From Armatimonadota bacterium (lineage in GTDB: Bacteria; Armatimonadota; HRBIN16), in assembly GCA_026003195.1 (NCBI GenBank), contig BPGU01000001.1:605398-669397 (forward strand): a DNA stretch of 64,000 nucleotides, read 5' to 3'. The notes under the pieces were generated by a model. The model had not been told where the DNA came from. It did not search any database and saw only the letters and a list, made by a program, of their open reading frames with translations. Every line of letters begins with the position of its first letter. The stretch's first letter is position 1. Below are positions 44,512 to 52,182 of the stretch, one piece after another. A program made the position numbers and the translations under genes.

Positions 44512-46287
44512 CTACACCGTCGGCAGCCCCATGGCTTTCAGCCATGTCTGCAGCTTGGCAATGCGTTCGGCGTCGCGCGAAGGCAGCGCCAGCGGTCGCC
44601 CTCGGCAGTCTACCATCAGTCCTACCACACCACCTTCTGCAGTGACGGTGAGAGGTTTGCCTCGTCCTGCACCCACATCGAACGCACGGGTGGGGCGGAT
44701 TTCCACCTCCATCTTCTCTCCCTCGCGGAGGGGGAACACGCGCAGTTCGCCAAAGCGCATCTGGTGCGTTTCCCCTGCAATGCGCAGGGTGCACACCTCG
44801 TCGCCCTCTTTGGTGGTGCCTACCGGTGCGATGCACGTGCCCAGAATCACCAGACAGTCGCGTTCGAACACCTCGGTCGCCGCCTCGGGATGGATGGTGG
44901 AGAGCACGCCCAGCTGTGGCATCATGAAGATAGAGTCCACCGTCAGCATGGTTACGCCCTCGGGTTGATAGGCGTCCATCATCATCAGCGCCGCTTGCGC
45001 CCGACGTGGAGCATGGCTGAGCACACCGCCGCTGCCCACAATCATGTCCAGCTCCATCATGTTGACCAGCGTCTTGCCTGTGTCTTCCTGCGTCAACGCC
45101 TCGCCGATGGTGCGCTGCTGCTGGACACCCTTCAGCCCGCGCGCCAGCGACTTGTGATGTTCGAACGCCAGGCGCAATGCCTCCCGTGCCACCGCCTGCT
45201 CCACGTACAGGTCCTCCAGCGTCTGCGGGATGGTCGTGGGGCGTATCATCTTGTTGCGCAGGCGGTTGCGCAGGTTGCGCTCGTCGATATCGAAGGGTAA
45301 CCAGCGACGAATGTTTGCCACGCCTGTCTCCACGAGCACGTTGCAGATAGAGTAGCTCATTCCCAAGTTGGCACTGACCGTGCGGTTGTACACGCCGCCG
45401 AATACGGAGAACACGTCTGTGGTGGCTCCGCCGATGTCCACGCCCAGGATGTCGATGCCGCGCATTTCGGCGATAGTCTGCATAATCTTGCCGACGGCGT
45501 TGGGGGTGGACATAATGTCCGCGCTGGTCCAGCTGAGCAGCTTGCTGTAGCCGGGCGCCTGCTGCATCACGTGCTCGAGGAACAGCTCGTGGATGGCTTC
45601 GCGGGCGGGACCCAGGTTCTCCCGCTCCAGTGTGGGGCGCAGGTTGTCCACAATGCGCAGGTCTACCTTGCCGTCCAGCAGTTGTTTCACCGGCTCGCGA
45701 GCGTCTTTGTTGCCTGCGAAGATGACAGGCAGGCGCATTCCACCCAGGCGTGGGCGAGGGTCTGCCGCCACCAGCATTTCTGCGAGTTCCACCAGGTGGG
45801 TGATGGTTCCGCCATCGGTTCCGCCTGACATCAGGATCATATCGGGGCGCAGCTGGCGGATGCGCTGCACTTTTTCGTAGTCCTTGCGCCCGTCGTCCAC
45901 GGCGATCACATCCATGATGATCGCTCCTGCGCCCAGCGCCGCGCGCTGTGCGCTTTCCGCCGACATGACCTTCACCACACCCGCAACCGTCATCTGCAAA
46001 CCACCGCCTGCGCTGGAGGTGGAGAGGTAGGCGTCGACGCCGGTGCAATCATCGATTTGCGGGGTGAGTATTTTGCCTTCCCGAATGAACGACCTGCCCG
46101 TCAGCTCTTCCAGCTCCCGCACGGCGTTGAGCACGCCAACGGTCACGTCATCGAAGGGGGCTTCGACGGTGGTGGGGGCTTCACCTCGGGCGATCAGGCG
46201 ATAGCCCTCCGGTTTCTTCTCTATCAATATCGCTTTTGTGGTGGTACTCCCACAGTCTGTGGCGAGAATAGAACGGATTTCCGGCAT
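44512..46287 (-). CDS. MutL/GlmL-type ATPase (glutamate mutase L family), B12-mutase partner
   Basis: A 591-residue actin/Hsp70-like ATPase of the MutL family: phosphate loops LATDCGSTTTKAI (start) and GVDIGGATTDVFS (middle), SGGTDGG, IFAGNKDA and SSAGGGL. Relatives reactivate adenosylcobalamin-dependent amino-acid mutases (for example glutamate or ornithine mutase). No mutase subunit is in this window. The ribosome site AGGAG is rather far (about 11 bases) from the ATG. A near-perfect promoter lies upstream. Confidence 0.83.
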   Translation of the reverse strand: MPEIRSILATDCGSTTTKAILIEKKPEGYRLIARGEAPTTVEAPFDDVTVGVLNAVRELEELTGRSFIREGKILTPQIDDCTGVDAYLSTSSAGGGLQMTVAGVVKVMSAESAQRAALGAGAIIMDVIAVDDGRKDYEKVQRIRQLRPDMILMSGGTDGGTITHLVELAEMLVAADPRPRLGGMRLPVIFAGNKDAREPVKQLLDGKVDLRIVDNLRPTLERENLGPAREAIHELFLEHVMQQAPGYSKLLSWTSADIMSTPNAVGKIMQTIAEMRGIDILGVDIGGATTDVFSVFGGVYNRTVSANLGMSYSICNVLVETGVANIRRWLPFDIDERNLRNRLRNKMIRPTTIPQTLEDLYVEQAVAREALRLAFEHHKSLARGLKGVQQQRTIGEALTQEDTGKTLVNMMELDMIVGSGGVLSHAPRRAQAALMMMDAYQPEGVTMLTVDSIFMMPQLGVLSTIHPEAATEVFERDCLVILGTCIAPVGTTKEGDEVCTLRIAGETHQMRFGELRVFPLREGEKMEVEIRPTRAFDVGAGRGKPLTVTAEGGVVGLMVDCRGRPLALPSRDAERIAKLQTWLKAMGLPTV

Positions 46288-46334
46288 ATCAAGCGCTACT
46301 CCTGAAACAGGATGTTCGTCAGAATCCAACGGTA

Positions 46335-46363
46335 ATAATATCGGTATCTCGCAGTTTTGTCAA
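46335..46363 (-). promoter_or_regulatory. Strong sigma-70 promoter of the MutL-family gene
   Basis: On the minus strand TTGACA (46358-46363), 17-base spacer, TATTAT (46335-46340). It marks host DNA up to at least 46363, 60 bases from the phage recombinase start codon. Confidence 0.8.
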
Positions 46364-46422
46364 GCAGGGAGGAAGGAAAGAAAAAGAGTAGAATAAAATA
46401 TACTCAAATGAGGTGATGCTTT

Positions 46423-47655
46423 ATGAGATATTGGGGAGTGGACATAGGGAAAGAAGTGATTGTCGGTGTAGCCAGAGATGAGACTGGGCAGATTGTTGCC
46501 AGGCATACGGCAAAAAACGATGCGGACTTAGCCAAAAAGATAGACCCTGAAGATACTGTGGCGTGCGAATGGACAGGCGGGCGAGGCAGAATCTTTCTGG
46601 AAACGCTCTGGTCAAAAGGCGCCAGACATCTCTACATCTACAAAGGCAACCTCAGGGCTGACCGTCAGCATCTCGGCTACATGCGCAAAGGTGACTTGCC
46701 CGACGCTGAAACCATCTCGTATGCAGTATGGGCGTCTTTTCAGCCGAACATACCGTTTCGTCCAAACGCGCTGATGAATTACCTCGACATGCGAGAGGTG
46801 TATGAACTGCGCGTAGATCTGGGCGTTGCAGAACAATACACAAAGGAGAGACTGCGCTGGCAGCAAAGGCGAGAGGCATTATTGGCAAAGGGGCTTCCTG
46901 CCACTGTCTATGCCACAACACTCTCCTTCCTCCAGCAGCAAGAAGAGGAATCATGGAACACCCTTCGCCGGAAGTGCATGCAAAACGAAAGCGTCGTGGA
47001 AGTCATGCGCATCCTGCTCCACTTTTTCCCGCGAGGCGACAGAGCGGTGATCAAGTTAGCTCTCCATATTGCACCGTTGGAGAGGTTTAGTTCTGAATCT
47101 GCCTTGCAGCGTTACTGTGGAGTGTTGCCTGAAAGCGCTGAAAGCGGTGGGCACATCATCTATCGCAAACGCGGGCGCAGTGGGAGCAAGCAAGCACGGG
47201 TAGCCATGTATCAGCTGCTGATGCCCAGCATTACCATCGGCAACGGGGTAAACGGAAGCAGGCGCGGGAAGTGGCGCGATTATTACGACAAGTTAAGGCG
47301 CAGGCTATCAGATGGTGAGGCATGGATACGCATGATGTATCGCTTACTGCATCTGGTTTGGAAAGCTTACAGACGAGGTGAATACCAGCAACCACTACCG
47401 GCAGAGCGCAGGCAGTCGAGACACGCACGCAAACTGGCACTTCAGCAAGAGGTTTTAGAAAAGGTACTTCAGGGTTACGACGACAACTCCATAGCGCGTT
47501 TACTTGGCATAAGCCCAAGCACCATCACTAAGTGGAAGCGCAGAGACGACGTTTTCTGGAAGAGATACGAAGCTGCCAAGAAGGCATTCCTTGAAGAGCA
47601 AATGCGCAATCCAAATACCACACAGGAGGCATCACAGGATGCACACCATCAGTGA
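46423..47655 (+). CDS. IS110-like DEDD recombinase with C-terminal helix-turn-helix
   Basis: A 410-residue recombinase. The RuvC-like DEDD residues are visible: Asp7 (GVDIGKE), Glu49 (CEWTGG), Asp91 and Asp94 (KGDLPDAE), followed by a coiled-coil stretch (125-200) and the Transposase_20-type domain with LQRYCGVLPESAESGG, Ser241 being the expected conserved serine. Unlike typical IS110 proteins it ends with a helix-turn-helix (about residues 345-372, DNSIARLLGISPSTITKWKR) and a charged tail. The gene overlaps the next phage gene by 17 bases. It may act as the phage's integrase. A passenger insertion sequence is the alternative. Confidence 0.8.
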   Translation: MRYWGVDIGKEVIVGVARDETGQIVARHTAKNDADLAKKIDPEDTVACEWTGGRGRIFLETLWSKGARHLYIYKGNLRADRQHLGYMRKGDLPDAETISYAVWASFQPNIPFRPNALMNYLDMREVYELRVDLGVAEQYTKERLRWQQRREALLAKGLPATVYATTLSFLQQQEEESWNTLRRKCMQNESVVEVMRILLHFFPRGDRAVIKLALHIAPLERFSSESALQRYCGVLPESAESGGHIIYRKRGRSGSKQARVAMYQLLMPSITIGNGVNGSRRGKWRDYYDKLRRRLSDGEAWIRMMYRLLHLVWKAYRRGEYQQPLPAERRQSRHARKLALQQEVLEKVLQGYDDNSIARLLGISPSTITKWKRRDDVFWKRYEAAKKAFLEEQMRNPNTTQEASQDAHHQ

Positions 47656-47842
47656 CATGCTCCGCGACGCGCTGTATTACCTCACGGAGAGCGAGATGAA
47701 CGAAGGCTTGCGTGCAAAGCAACTGCGAGCAGAAGCAATGCACCACCTCACCGGCGCGCTCAAGGAAGTGATAATGGTAGAGAACGCGCTGGCGAAGATA
47801 ATCCACGAGCAAGGGGAGGCGCGCTATGAAGGCACCGATTGA
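47639..47842 (+). CDS. Small phage early protein, unknown
   Basis: A 67-residue helical, charged protein (MHTISDMLRDALYYLTESE). GGAGG lies nine bases before ATG, inside the recombinase gene's end, so translation follows the recombinase. No family recognised. Confidence 0.55.
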   Translation: MHTISDMLRDALYYLTESEMNEGLRAKQLRAEAMHHLTGALKEVIMVENALAKIIHEQGEARYEGTD

Positions 47843-48005
47843 ATGGTTTTGCTGGGACTACGAAGACGACCAGGTTCGGGATGCTCTGCGGATGATAGAA
47901 GAGCGTCGGCGATTGGAACAGCACAACGGCTACCTGCTGCGGCTCCTCTGCTGGATGCTGGCAGCAACATGGTTCGTAGCCATACTCCATAGCCTCTGGA
48001 GGTGA
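47826..48005 (+). CDS. Small single-pass membrane protein of phage early region
   Basis: A 59-residue protein, not long enough to appear in many gene lists: an acidic/aromatic N-terminus (IEWFCWDYEDD), charged middle and one membrane helix near the end (residues 38-57). GGGGAGG precedes the ATG at six bases and the start overlaps the previous gene by 17 bases. Confidence 0.55.
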   Translation: MKAPIEWFCWDYEDDQVRDALRMIEERRRLEQHNGYLLRLLCWMLAATWFVAILHSLWR

Positions 48006-48008
48006 GAG

Positions 48009-48278
48009 ATGATGCGTTCAGACTGGCAGCTGGAACTGGGCATAGACGAGAAAGAGTTGCACATTATGTCTCCCTGGTTTGCGCTGGCGGAGTTCAACGG
48101 TTGGCGAAAACCATACCCGGCAGTCGACCTGCGCGGGCTACACAGGGAAGAAGCGCTCGCCCGAATGCACCAGATAGCCGACTACTACACCCTCAGAGGC
48201 TGGCGCGTTGTCTGGATATGGAAGGAGGCACAAGATGAAGTACACGACCGAGCAGAAGATTCAGGCATTACGCCGTGA
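48009..48278 (+). CDS. Phage early protein with Smr-like start motif
   Basis: An 89-residue protein. The stretch AVDLRGLHREEALARM resembles the DLHG-like beginning of Smr nuclease domains, but the HGKG motif that should follow is absent, so the resemblance may be chance. GGAGGTGAGAG before ATG. It overlaps the next gene by 44 bases. Confidence 0.5.
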   Translation: MMRSDWQLELGIDEKELHIMSPWFALAEFNGWRKPYPAVDLRGLHREEALARMHQIADYYTLRGWRVVWIWKEAQDEVHDRAEDSGITP

Positions 48279-49410
48279 AATCGCCTTGAGAAAGAACGTC
48301 TACAAAAGGCGGATAGCAGAAGGCAAGATGACGGAGGAACAGGCGCAGAATGAAATAGCCATCATGGAAGAGATTCTGGAAGAATACATCCGCCTCACCT
48401 CTTCATGCGCGGTAGACATAGAATCTCGTCTGGACGCCTTTCTCACGCAGCAAGTGGAAAAGGCACGGGAGCGGGGTTCTGCCTGCGTTGTCCCCAGTGC
48501 CCAGATACTGGAAGCAACCGGATGCGCCCCACGCCAGTTAGGCGCACTCATGCAGGCAAGAGGTTGGGTGCGCGTCTGGATATCGGCGGGCACGCGCGGC
48601 TGGATGTTACCCGTCAGCCGTGTATCCGAATCAGACTCCAACAGTAAACCGATTACTGTTGATGCTGCTGTTAACAGTAAACCGATTACTGTTGATGCTG
48701 CTGTTAACAGTAAACCTGTTACTGTTGATGCTGCTGTTAACAGTAAACCGATTACTGTTGATGATTCCGAATCAGGCTCCAACAGTAAACCCGTTACTGT
48801 TGAAGCACCGGCTAACAGTAAAAGTGTTACTGTTGAATCTCCGGCTAACAGTAAACCCGTTACTGTTGATGCGGGCATTAACAGTAAAAGCGTTACTGTT
48901 GATGATTCCGAATCAGGCTCCAACAGTAAAGCCGTAACTGTGGAGTGTGACCACAGGCTCACCGCCTTGCGCGACCTTGCCCAGCGCATGGACGTGTATT
49001 TGTGGAAACACCTCGCACTGCAGATGGTAGAAAAGATTGAGCAAGAGCGTGTATCGCTCTGTGCTCGCTGCACGCTGGTGAAGAACACCGTGCTCTCCAC
49101 GCGCTACGGCTTCACGGCAGAAGACATGCGCAAAGCGGTTTTGGACGTGCTGGCAAAGAAACCGGAGATGACCCCCCCCACCGAAGACATCTTTGCCCTC
49201 ATTCCTGAAGAGGTGCGCGCGGAATCAGATGTCGTGGTGGAGATTCTGAATCTTCTCGGTGGCGTCGCTTCGCAGGCACAGTTAGAGAAGTCACTGCGCA
49301 AGCGTGGTTACAAACAGCCCTACGACGTTCTCCTGCGTGTCAAGCCCGTGCTTTCGGATTTCGTCAACGTCACTCGCGGGAGTGATGGCGAAGTTTGGAA
49401 GTTGAGATAA
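48235..49410 (+). CDS. Candidate phage replication initiator with in-gene iteron array
   Basis: A 391-residue protein. N-terminus: coiled-coil (1-60) and a winged helix-turn-helix-like region (about 85-128, VPSAQILEATGCAPRQLGAL). Residues 136-236 are a low-complexity linker of 11-residue units (NSKPITVDAAV) coded by nine palindromic DNA repeats. C-terminus (240-391): helices and a second winged-helix-like domain (LGGVASQAQLEKSLRKRG). The layout (DNA-binding N-terminus, linker with DNA repeats, C-terminal domain) is like lambda O, whose gene contains the origin. AAGGAGG sets the ATG at 48235. Function is an inference; no helicase loader was found nearby. Confidence 0.6.
   Translation: MKYTTEQKIQALRREIALRKNVYKRRIAEGKMTEEQAQNEIAIMEEILEEYIRLTSSCAVDIESRLDAFLTQQVEKARERGSACVVPSAQILEATGCAPRQLGALMQARGWVRVWISAGTRGWMLPVSRVSESDSNSKPITVDAAVNSKPITVDAAVNSKPVTVDAAVNSKPITVDDSESGSNSKPVTVEAPANSKSVTVESPANSKPVTVDAGINSKSVTVDDSESGSNSKAVTVECDHRLTALRDLAQRMDVYLWKHLALQMVEKIEQERVSLCARCTLVKNTVLSTRYGFTAEDMRKAVLDVLAKKPEMTPPTEDIFALIPEEVRAESDVVVEILNLLGGVASQAQLEKSLRKRGYKQPYDVLLRVKPVLSDFVNVTRGSDGEVWKLR
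48640..48942 (+). repeat. Nine 21-bp palindromic iterons (AACAGTAA-N5-TTACTGTT) inside a coding region
   Basis: Copies begin at 48640, 48673, 48706, 48739, 48781, 48814, 48847, 48880 and 48922. Spacing is 33 bases except two steps of 42 bases, which insert a DDSESGS-type unit. Arms are invariant in copies 1-8 while the five central bases vary; copy 9 has two changes in its right arm. The arms force T-ending codons (AGT, ATT/GTT, ACT, GTT) that are not needed for the protein, so DNA-level selection is likely. Confidence 0.9.
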
Positions 49411-49437
49411 GAAAATAACTGAGAGGGAGGTGGAAGG

Positions 49438-49716
49438 ATGAAAATCGTACAGATTGAAGAGCAAATTGACCTGCCACCAATTAACCCGCAACGGAGCGGG
49501 CATTCCGTCCGAAAATGGCAGGTGCAAACTGAAGACGGTTTGCCTGTTGTAAGCATCGAGGTTGAACAAGCGTGGAGCACTGGGTATTCTGTGTACGAGA
49601 AAGAGTACTACCTGCACGATTTTGGTGTTAGCGTGAAGCTTTCCATCAGGAACGGCACGAACGGCAGGAAGCAGATTTTAACGGTAACCCGGGGTGACAG
49701 AACAATTTACCTGTAG
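49438..49716 (+). CDS. Small hypothetical phage protein
   Basis: A 92-residue beta-rich protein with no recognised family. GGGAGGTGGAAGG before ATG. Confidence 0.5.
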   Translation: MKIVQIEEQIDLPPINPQRSGHSVRKWQVQTEDGLPVVSIEVEQAWSTGYSVYEKEYYLHDFGVSVKLSIRNGTNGRKQILTVTRGDRTIYL

Positions 49717-49742
49717 TTCTCACAACTCCAGAGGAGGTAAAC

Positions 49743-50015
49743 ATGGTAAAGTACGAACAACTAGGGACAGACGTTTTCTGTTCGTTCCAGATTGATGATG
49801 GCTCAATCTGTACCGGCGTGGTGCTCGCAGACCGACGGAGGTTCGGCGTCGAGCAAACGCTGATACTCCGTATTGGGGGAGAAAGAGGGGGCAGCGAATA
49901 CTTCCTTGTTACCAAAGACATCAACACGAAGGTTGAGCCTGTCTCTGAGGAGCAGGTAACACAGTTCCTGAACGAGTGCTACCCGGAGGAAATCAGCGAG
50001 ATAGTAAGGAGGTGA
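49743..50015 (+). CDS. Small hypothetical phage protein
   Basis: A 90-residue protein, beta strands then a short helical C-terminus (EEQVTQFLNECYPEE). AGAGGAGGTAAAC before ATG is an excellent ribosome site. No family recognised. Confidence 0.5.
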   Translation: MVKYEQLGTDVFCSFQIDDGSICTGVVLADRRRFGVEQTLILRIGGERGGSEYFLVTKDINTKVEPVSEEQVTQFLNECYPEEISEIVRR

Positions 50016-50110
50016 TGCCCCTTCCTCCTTTACAAAACTGGACAAAATTGAACAAGTTATCTTACAAAACGCTTCAGACGGCAACGTCTATCGGGGCGAT
50101 TTAGTAGACG

Positions 50111-50422
50111 ATGCTGAAACATTTGCTCCGAAACAACCCACCCTTCAGCGACTCGTTAGGCGAGCAGGTATTGCGTGAGTATATGCGCATCCACCGCGGG
50201 GCGGTGGATGCGCTGTGCCAGATGGGCTGTGACCGCGAAGACGTGGAGCAAGACCTGCGCATCCATCTCTGGAGGCAGTGGGAACGTTACGAGTCCGGCA
50301 GCATCAGTTTGCAGCAATGGCTCAGTTGGCGCATGCGTCACAAAATAAGGAGCATGTTGAGGAATGAGCAGAAACGCAGTCGAATTCGTACATGTCCTCT
50401 GGACATCGAAGACTCACAGTGA
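50111..50422 (+). CDS. Sigma-70 region 2-like phage protein
   Basis: A 103-residue helical protein. CDREDVEQDLRIHLWRQWERY-like text (split: DREDVEQDLRIHLW, then SISLQQWLSWRMRHKIRSML) matches the pattern of sigma-70 region 2 (acidic loop, W-x-x-R-M-R). No region 4 follows. Start codon lacks a clear ribosome site. It could drive late transcription or bind core polymerase, and sits just before terminase, where phage late regulators are often found. Confidence 0.5.
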   Translation: MLKHLLRNNPPFSDSLGEQVLREYMRIHRGAVDALCQMGCDREDVEQDLRIHLWRQWERYESGSISLQQWLSWRMRHKIRSMLRNEQKRSRIRTCPLDIEDSQ

Positions 50423-50681
50423 CGCAGCACGCCGTCTCGGCATCAGTCGCACCACCTTCTACAACCGCCTGCGTTCTCCGGCGGTACAGCGCATGATTGA
50501 GGAGATATCGCAGGCGCAGCAGGCACTGCTCACCCTGCGCGAGGCGGAGTTATACGACACGGCGTTACAATCCCTTGCCGACCTTGCCCAGCATGCAGAA
50601 GACCCTCAGGTGCGCATCGAGGCATGTCGCGAACTCATCAAGCATTGCAGGCTTCGGGATGTGTGGGAAATTAGTGAGTGA
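50364..50681 (+). CDS. Terminase small subunit
   Basis: A 105-residue protein with an N-terminal helix-turn-helix (SDAARRLGISRTTFYNRLRSPAVQ) and a helical remainder, the pattern of small terminase subunits that recognise pac/cos DNA. GAGGA lies just before the ATG; it overlaps the previous gene by 59 bases and terminase large by four (GTGA). Confidence 0.75.
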   Translation: MSRNAVEFVHVLWTSKTHSDAARRLGISRTTFYNRLRSPAVQRMIEEISQAQQALLTLREAELYDTALQSLADLAQHAEDPQVRIEACRELIKHCRLRDVWEISE

Positions 50682-51919
50682 ATCGGCGTCGTTTAACAAG
50701 GGAAGCCTTTTTACGCTGTGTAGGCGAATACCATTCTGGTCAGCTGCGGATATGGCAACAGCGAGGCGATGCGCGATTTACCATTCTGCGTTGTGGGCGA
50801 CGTTTCGGCAAGACATCCCTGTTAGCGCGAGAGCTCTTGTGGACGGTGCTCAGAGGGGGCAAAGCGTGGTGGATAGCGCCTCGCCACGCGCTGTGCCGTA
50901 TCGGCTTCAGTTACGTTGAAAAGTTGTCCTGCAATCTTCCCGTATCCATTCGGCAACGAATACGCTTCTGGCGCAGTGCTCCTTACCGCATTCGCTACGG
51001 GCGAGGCGAAGCCGAGTTTTACTCCACCTCCAACCCCGACAACTTGCAAGGTGAAGGCAACGACCTGGTGATTTTTGACGAGGCAGCGACCGAAGAGGAT
51101 GGGGATCTGATTGTAGACCAGTATATCCTTCCCACCTTGTTAGACCGTCACGGCAAGCTGATTATCGCCAGCACGCCCAAGGGCAGGAACTGGTTTGCCG
51201 AATGGTGCGCTCGCCCTGAGTTTGTAGAGTTAGTCGCCACCACCTACGACAACCCCCTCATAGACCGAGCCGACATCGACGCAATGCGTGAGCGCATGAC
51301 GGAGCAGGCGTTTCGCCAGGAGATTTTGGCGGAGATAGTGGAGGAGACTGGCAGGTATTGGGACGTACTGCCCGTTGCCAGCGACTGGGAAGTGACAGGC
51401 GAAGCAGAAGTGTGCGGAATAGACTGGGGCATAGCCAGTCCGTTCGCGGCGGTATGGCTGTTCCGCAGAGGCGAAGAGGTGCACGTCCTGCACGAGGTCT
51501 ACGGTTCTGGTATGGACGCCGACGTGCAGGCGAAGTTAATATTGCGCGGTCCGCGGGCGAAGCGATATGTATGCGACCCCTCCACGCCGGAGCACGTGTT
51601 GCGGGTATGGCACAACGCAGGCTTACATCCACAGCCTGGCTCGCGCGACAGGGTAGGCGGCTGGATGCTCTTGCGCATCATGATACGCGACGGTCACCTG
51701 CGCGTGCATCCACGCTGTTTCAACCTCTTACGCGAATTTGAAGAGGCGCAGGTGGACCCTCGCGCTCCCAGCGATATAGTGAATGACGACCACGCTCTGG
51801 ACGCTCTCCGCTACGCTATCATAGCCTTGCCTCCGTCGCGCAAGCAGAGGCAGATGAGCGTAGAGGAGTGGCTACGGGTTCGGGCGCGCAGGGAGTATCT
51901 CAGGAGAACGGGCTCATGA
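50678..51919 (+). CDS. Terminase large subunit
   Basis: A 413-residue packaging motor: Walker A CGRRFGKT (residues 39-46), Walker B LVIFDEAAT, a coupling motif (IIASTPKG), and the RNase-H nuclease domain with the first Asp in GIDWGIASP and a late acidic cluster in NDDHALDALRYAI. It pumps DNA into the prohead through the portal and cuts the concatemer. GTG start overlaps the small subunit stop. Confidence 0.92.
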   Translation: MNRRRLTREAFLRCVGEYHSGQLRIWQQRGDARFTILRCGRRFGKTSLLARELLWTVLRGGKAWWIAPRHALCRIGFSYVEKLSCNLPVSIRQRIRFWRSAPYRIRYGRGEAEFYSTSNPDNLQGEGNDLVIFDEAATEEDGDLIVDQYILPTLLDRHGKLIIASTPKGRNWFAEWCARPEFVELVATTYDNPLIDRADIDAMRERMTEQAFRQEILAEIVEETGRYWDVLPVASDWEVTGEAEVCGIDWGIASPFAAVWLFRRGEEVHVLHEVYGSGMDADVQAKLILRGPRAKRYVCDPSTPEHVLRVWHNAGLHPQPGSRDRVGGWMLLRIMIRDGHLRVHPRCFNLLREFEEAQVDPRAPSDIVNDDHALDALRYAIIALPPSRKQRQMSVEEWLRVRARREYLRRTGS

Positions 51920-52182
51920 CATTCACCTATCGCTGTTGGCAATGTGGATATTGGGACGCGGAGCATCCAATCGGCAAAGCGCCTTCGCGCATGGAATGTC
52001 CCCGTTGTGGGGCGATAAGCCTGCGGTGTTACAGCTCCTTTTTGTTCTCGGTGCGTCGTGGGCGCACGGACCTGGACGGTTCACATCTGCCCGAAACCCC
52101 TGGTGAGAAAGCCTACTGGCGGGAGCGTGCCGGAGTAGACGTAGACAGGATACAGGTGGCAGTAGATGGCTTTCGGCAATGA
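51916..52182 (+). CDS. Zinc-ribbon protein between terminase and portal
   Basis: An 88-residue protein with CWQC and CPRC pairs (16-20 residues apart) forming a FmdB-like zinc ribbon at the N-terminus and a charged tail. ATG overlaps the terminase stop by ATGA; its end overlaps the portal start by 17 bases. Function unknown. Confidence 0.65.
   Translation: MTFTYRCWQCGYWDAEHPIGKAPSRMECPRCGAISLRCYSSFLFSVRRGRTDLDGSHLPETPGEKAYWRERAGVDVDRIQVAVDGFRQ

Noticed and set aside
46423-47655. Simple passenger insertion sequence with its own ends
   Set aside because: The gene overlaps the next phage gene, has no room for IS ends downstream, and no terminal repeats are seen. Kept as alternative only.
48640-48942. 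CRISPR-like array
   Set aside because: The units are palindromes with 12-21-base gaps that are themselves repeated, all in one reading frame; there are no unique spacers and no cas genes.
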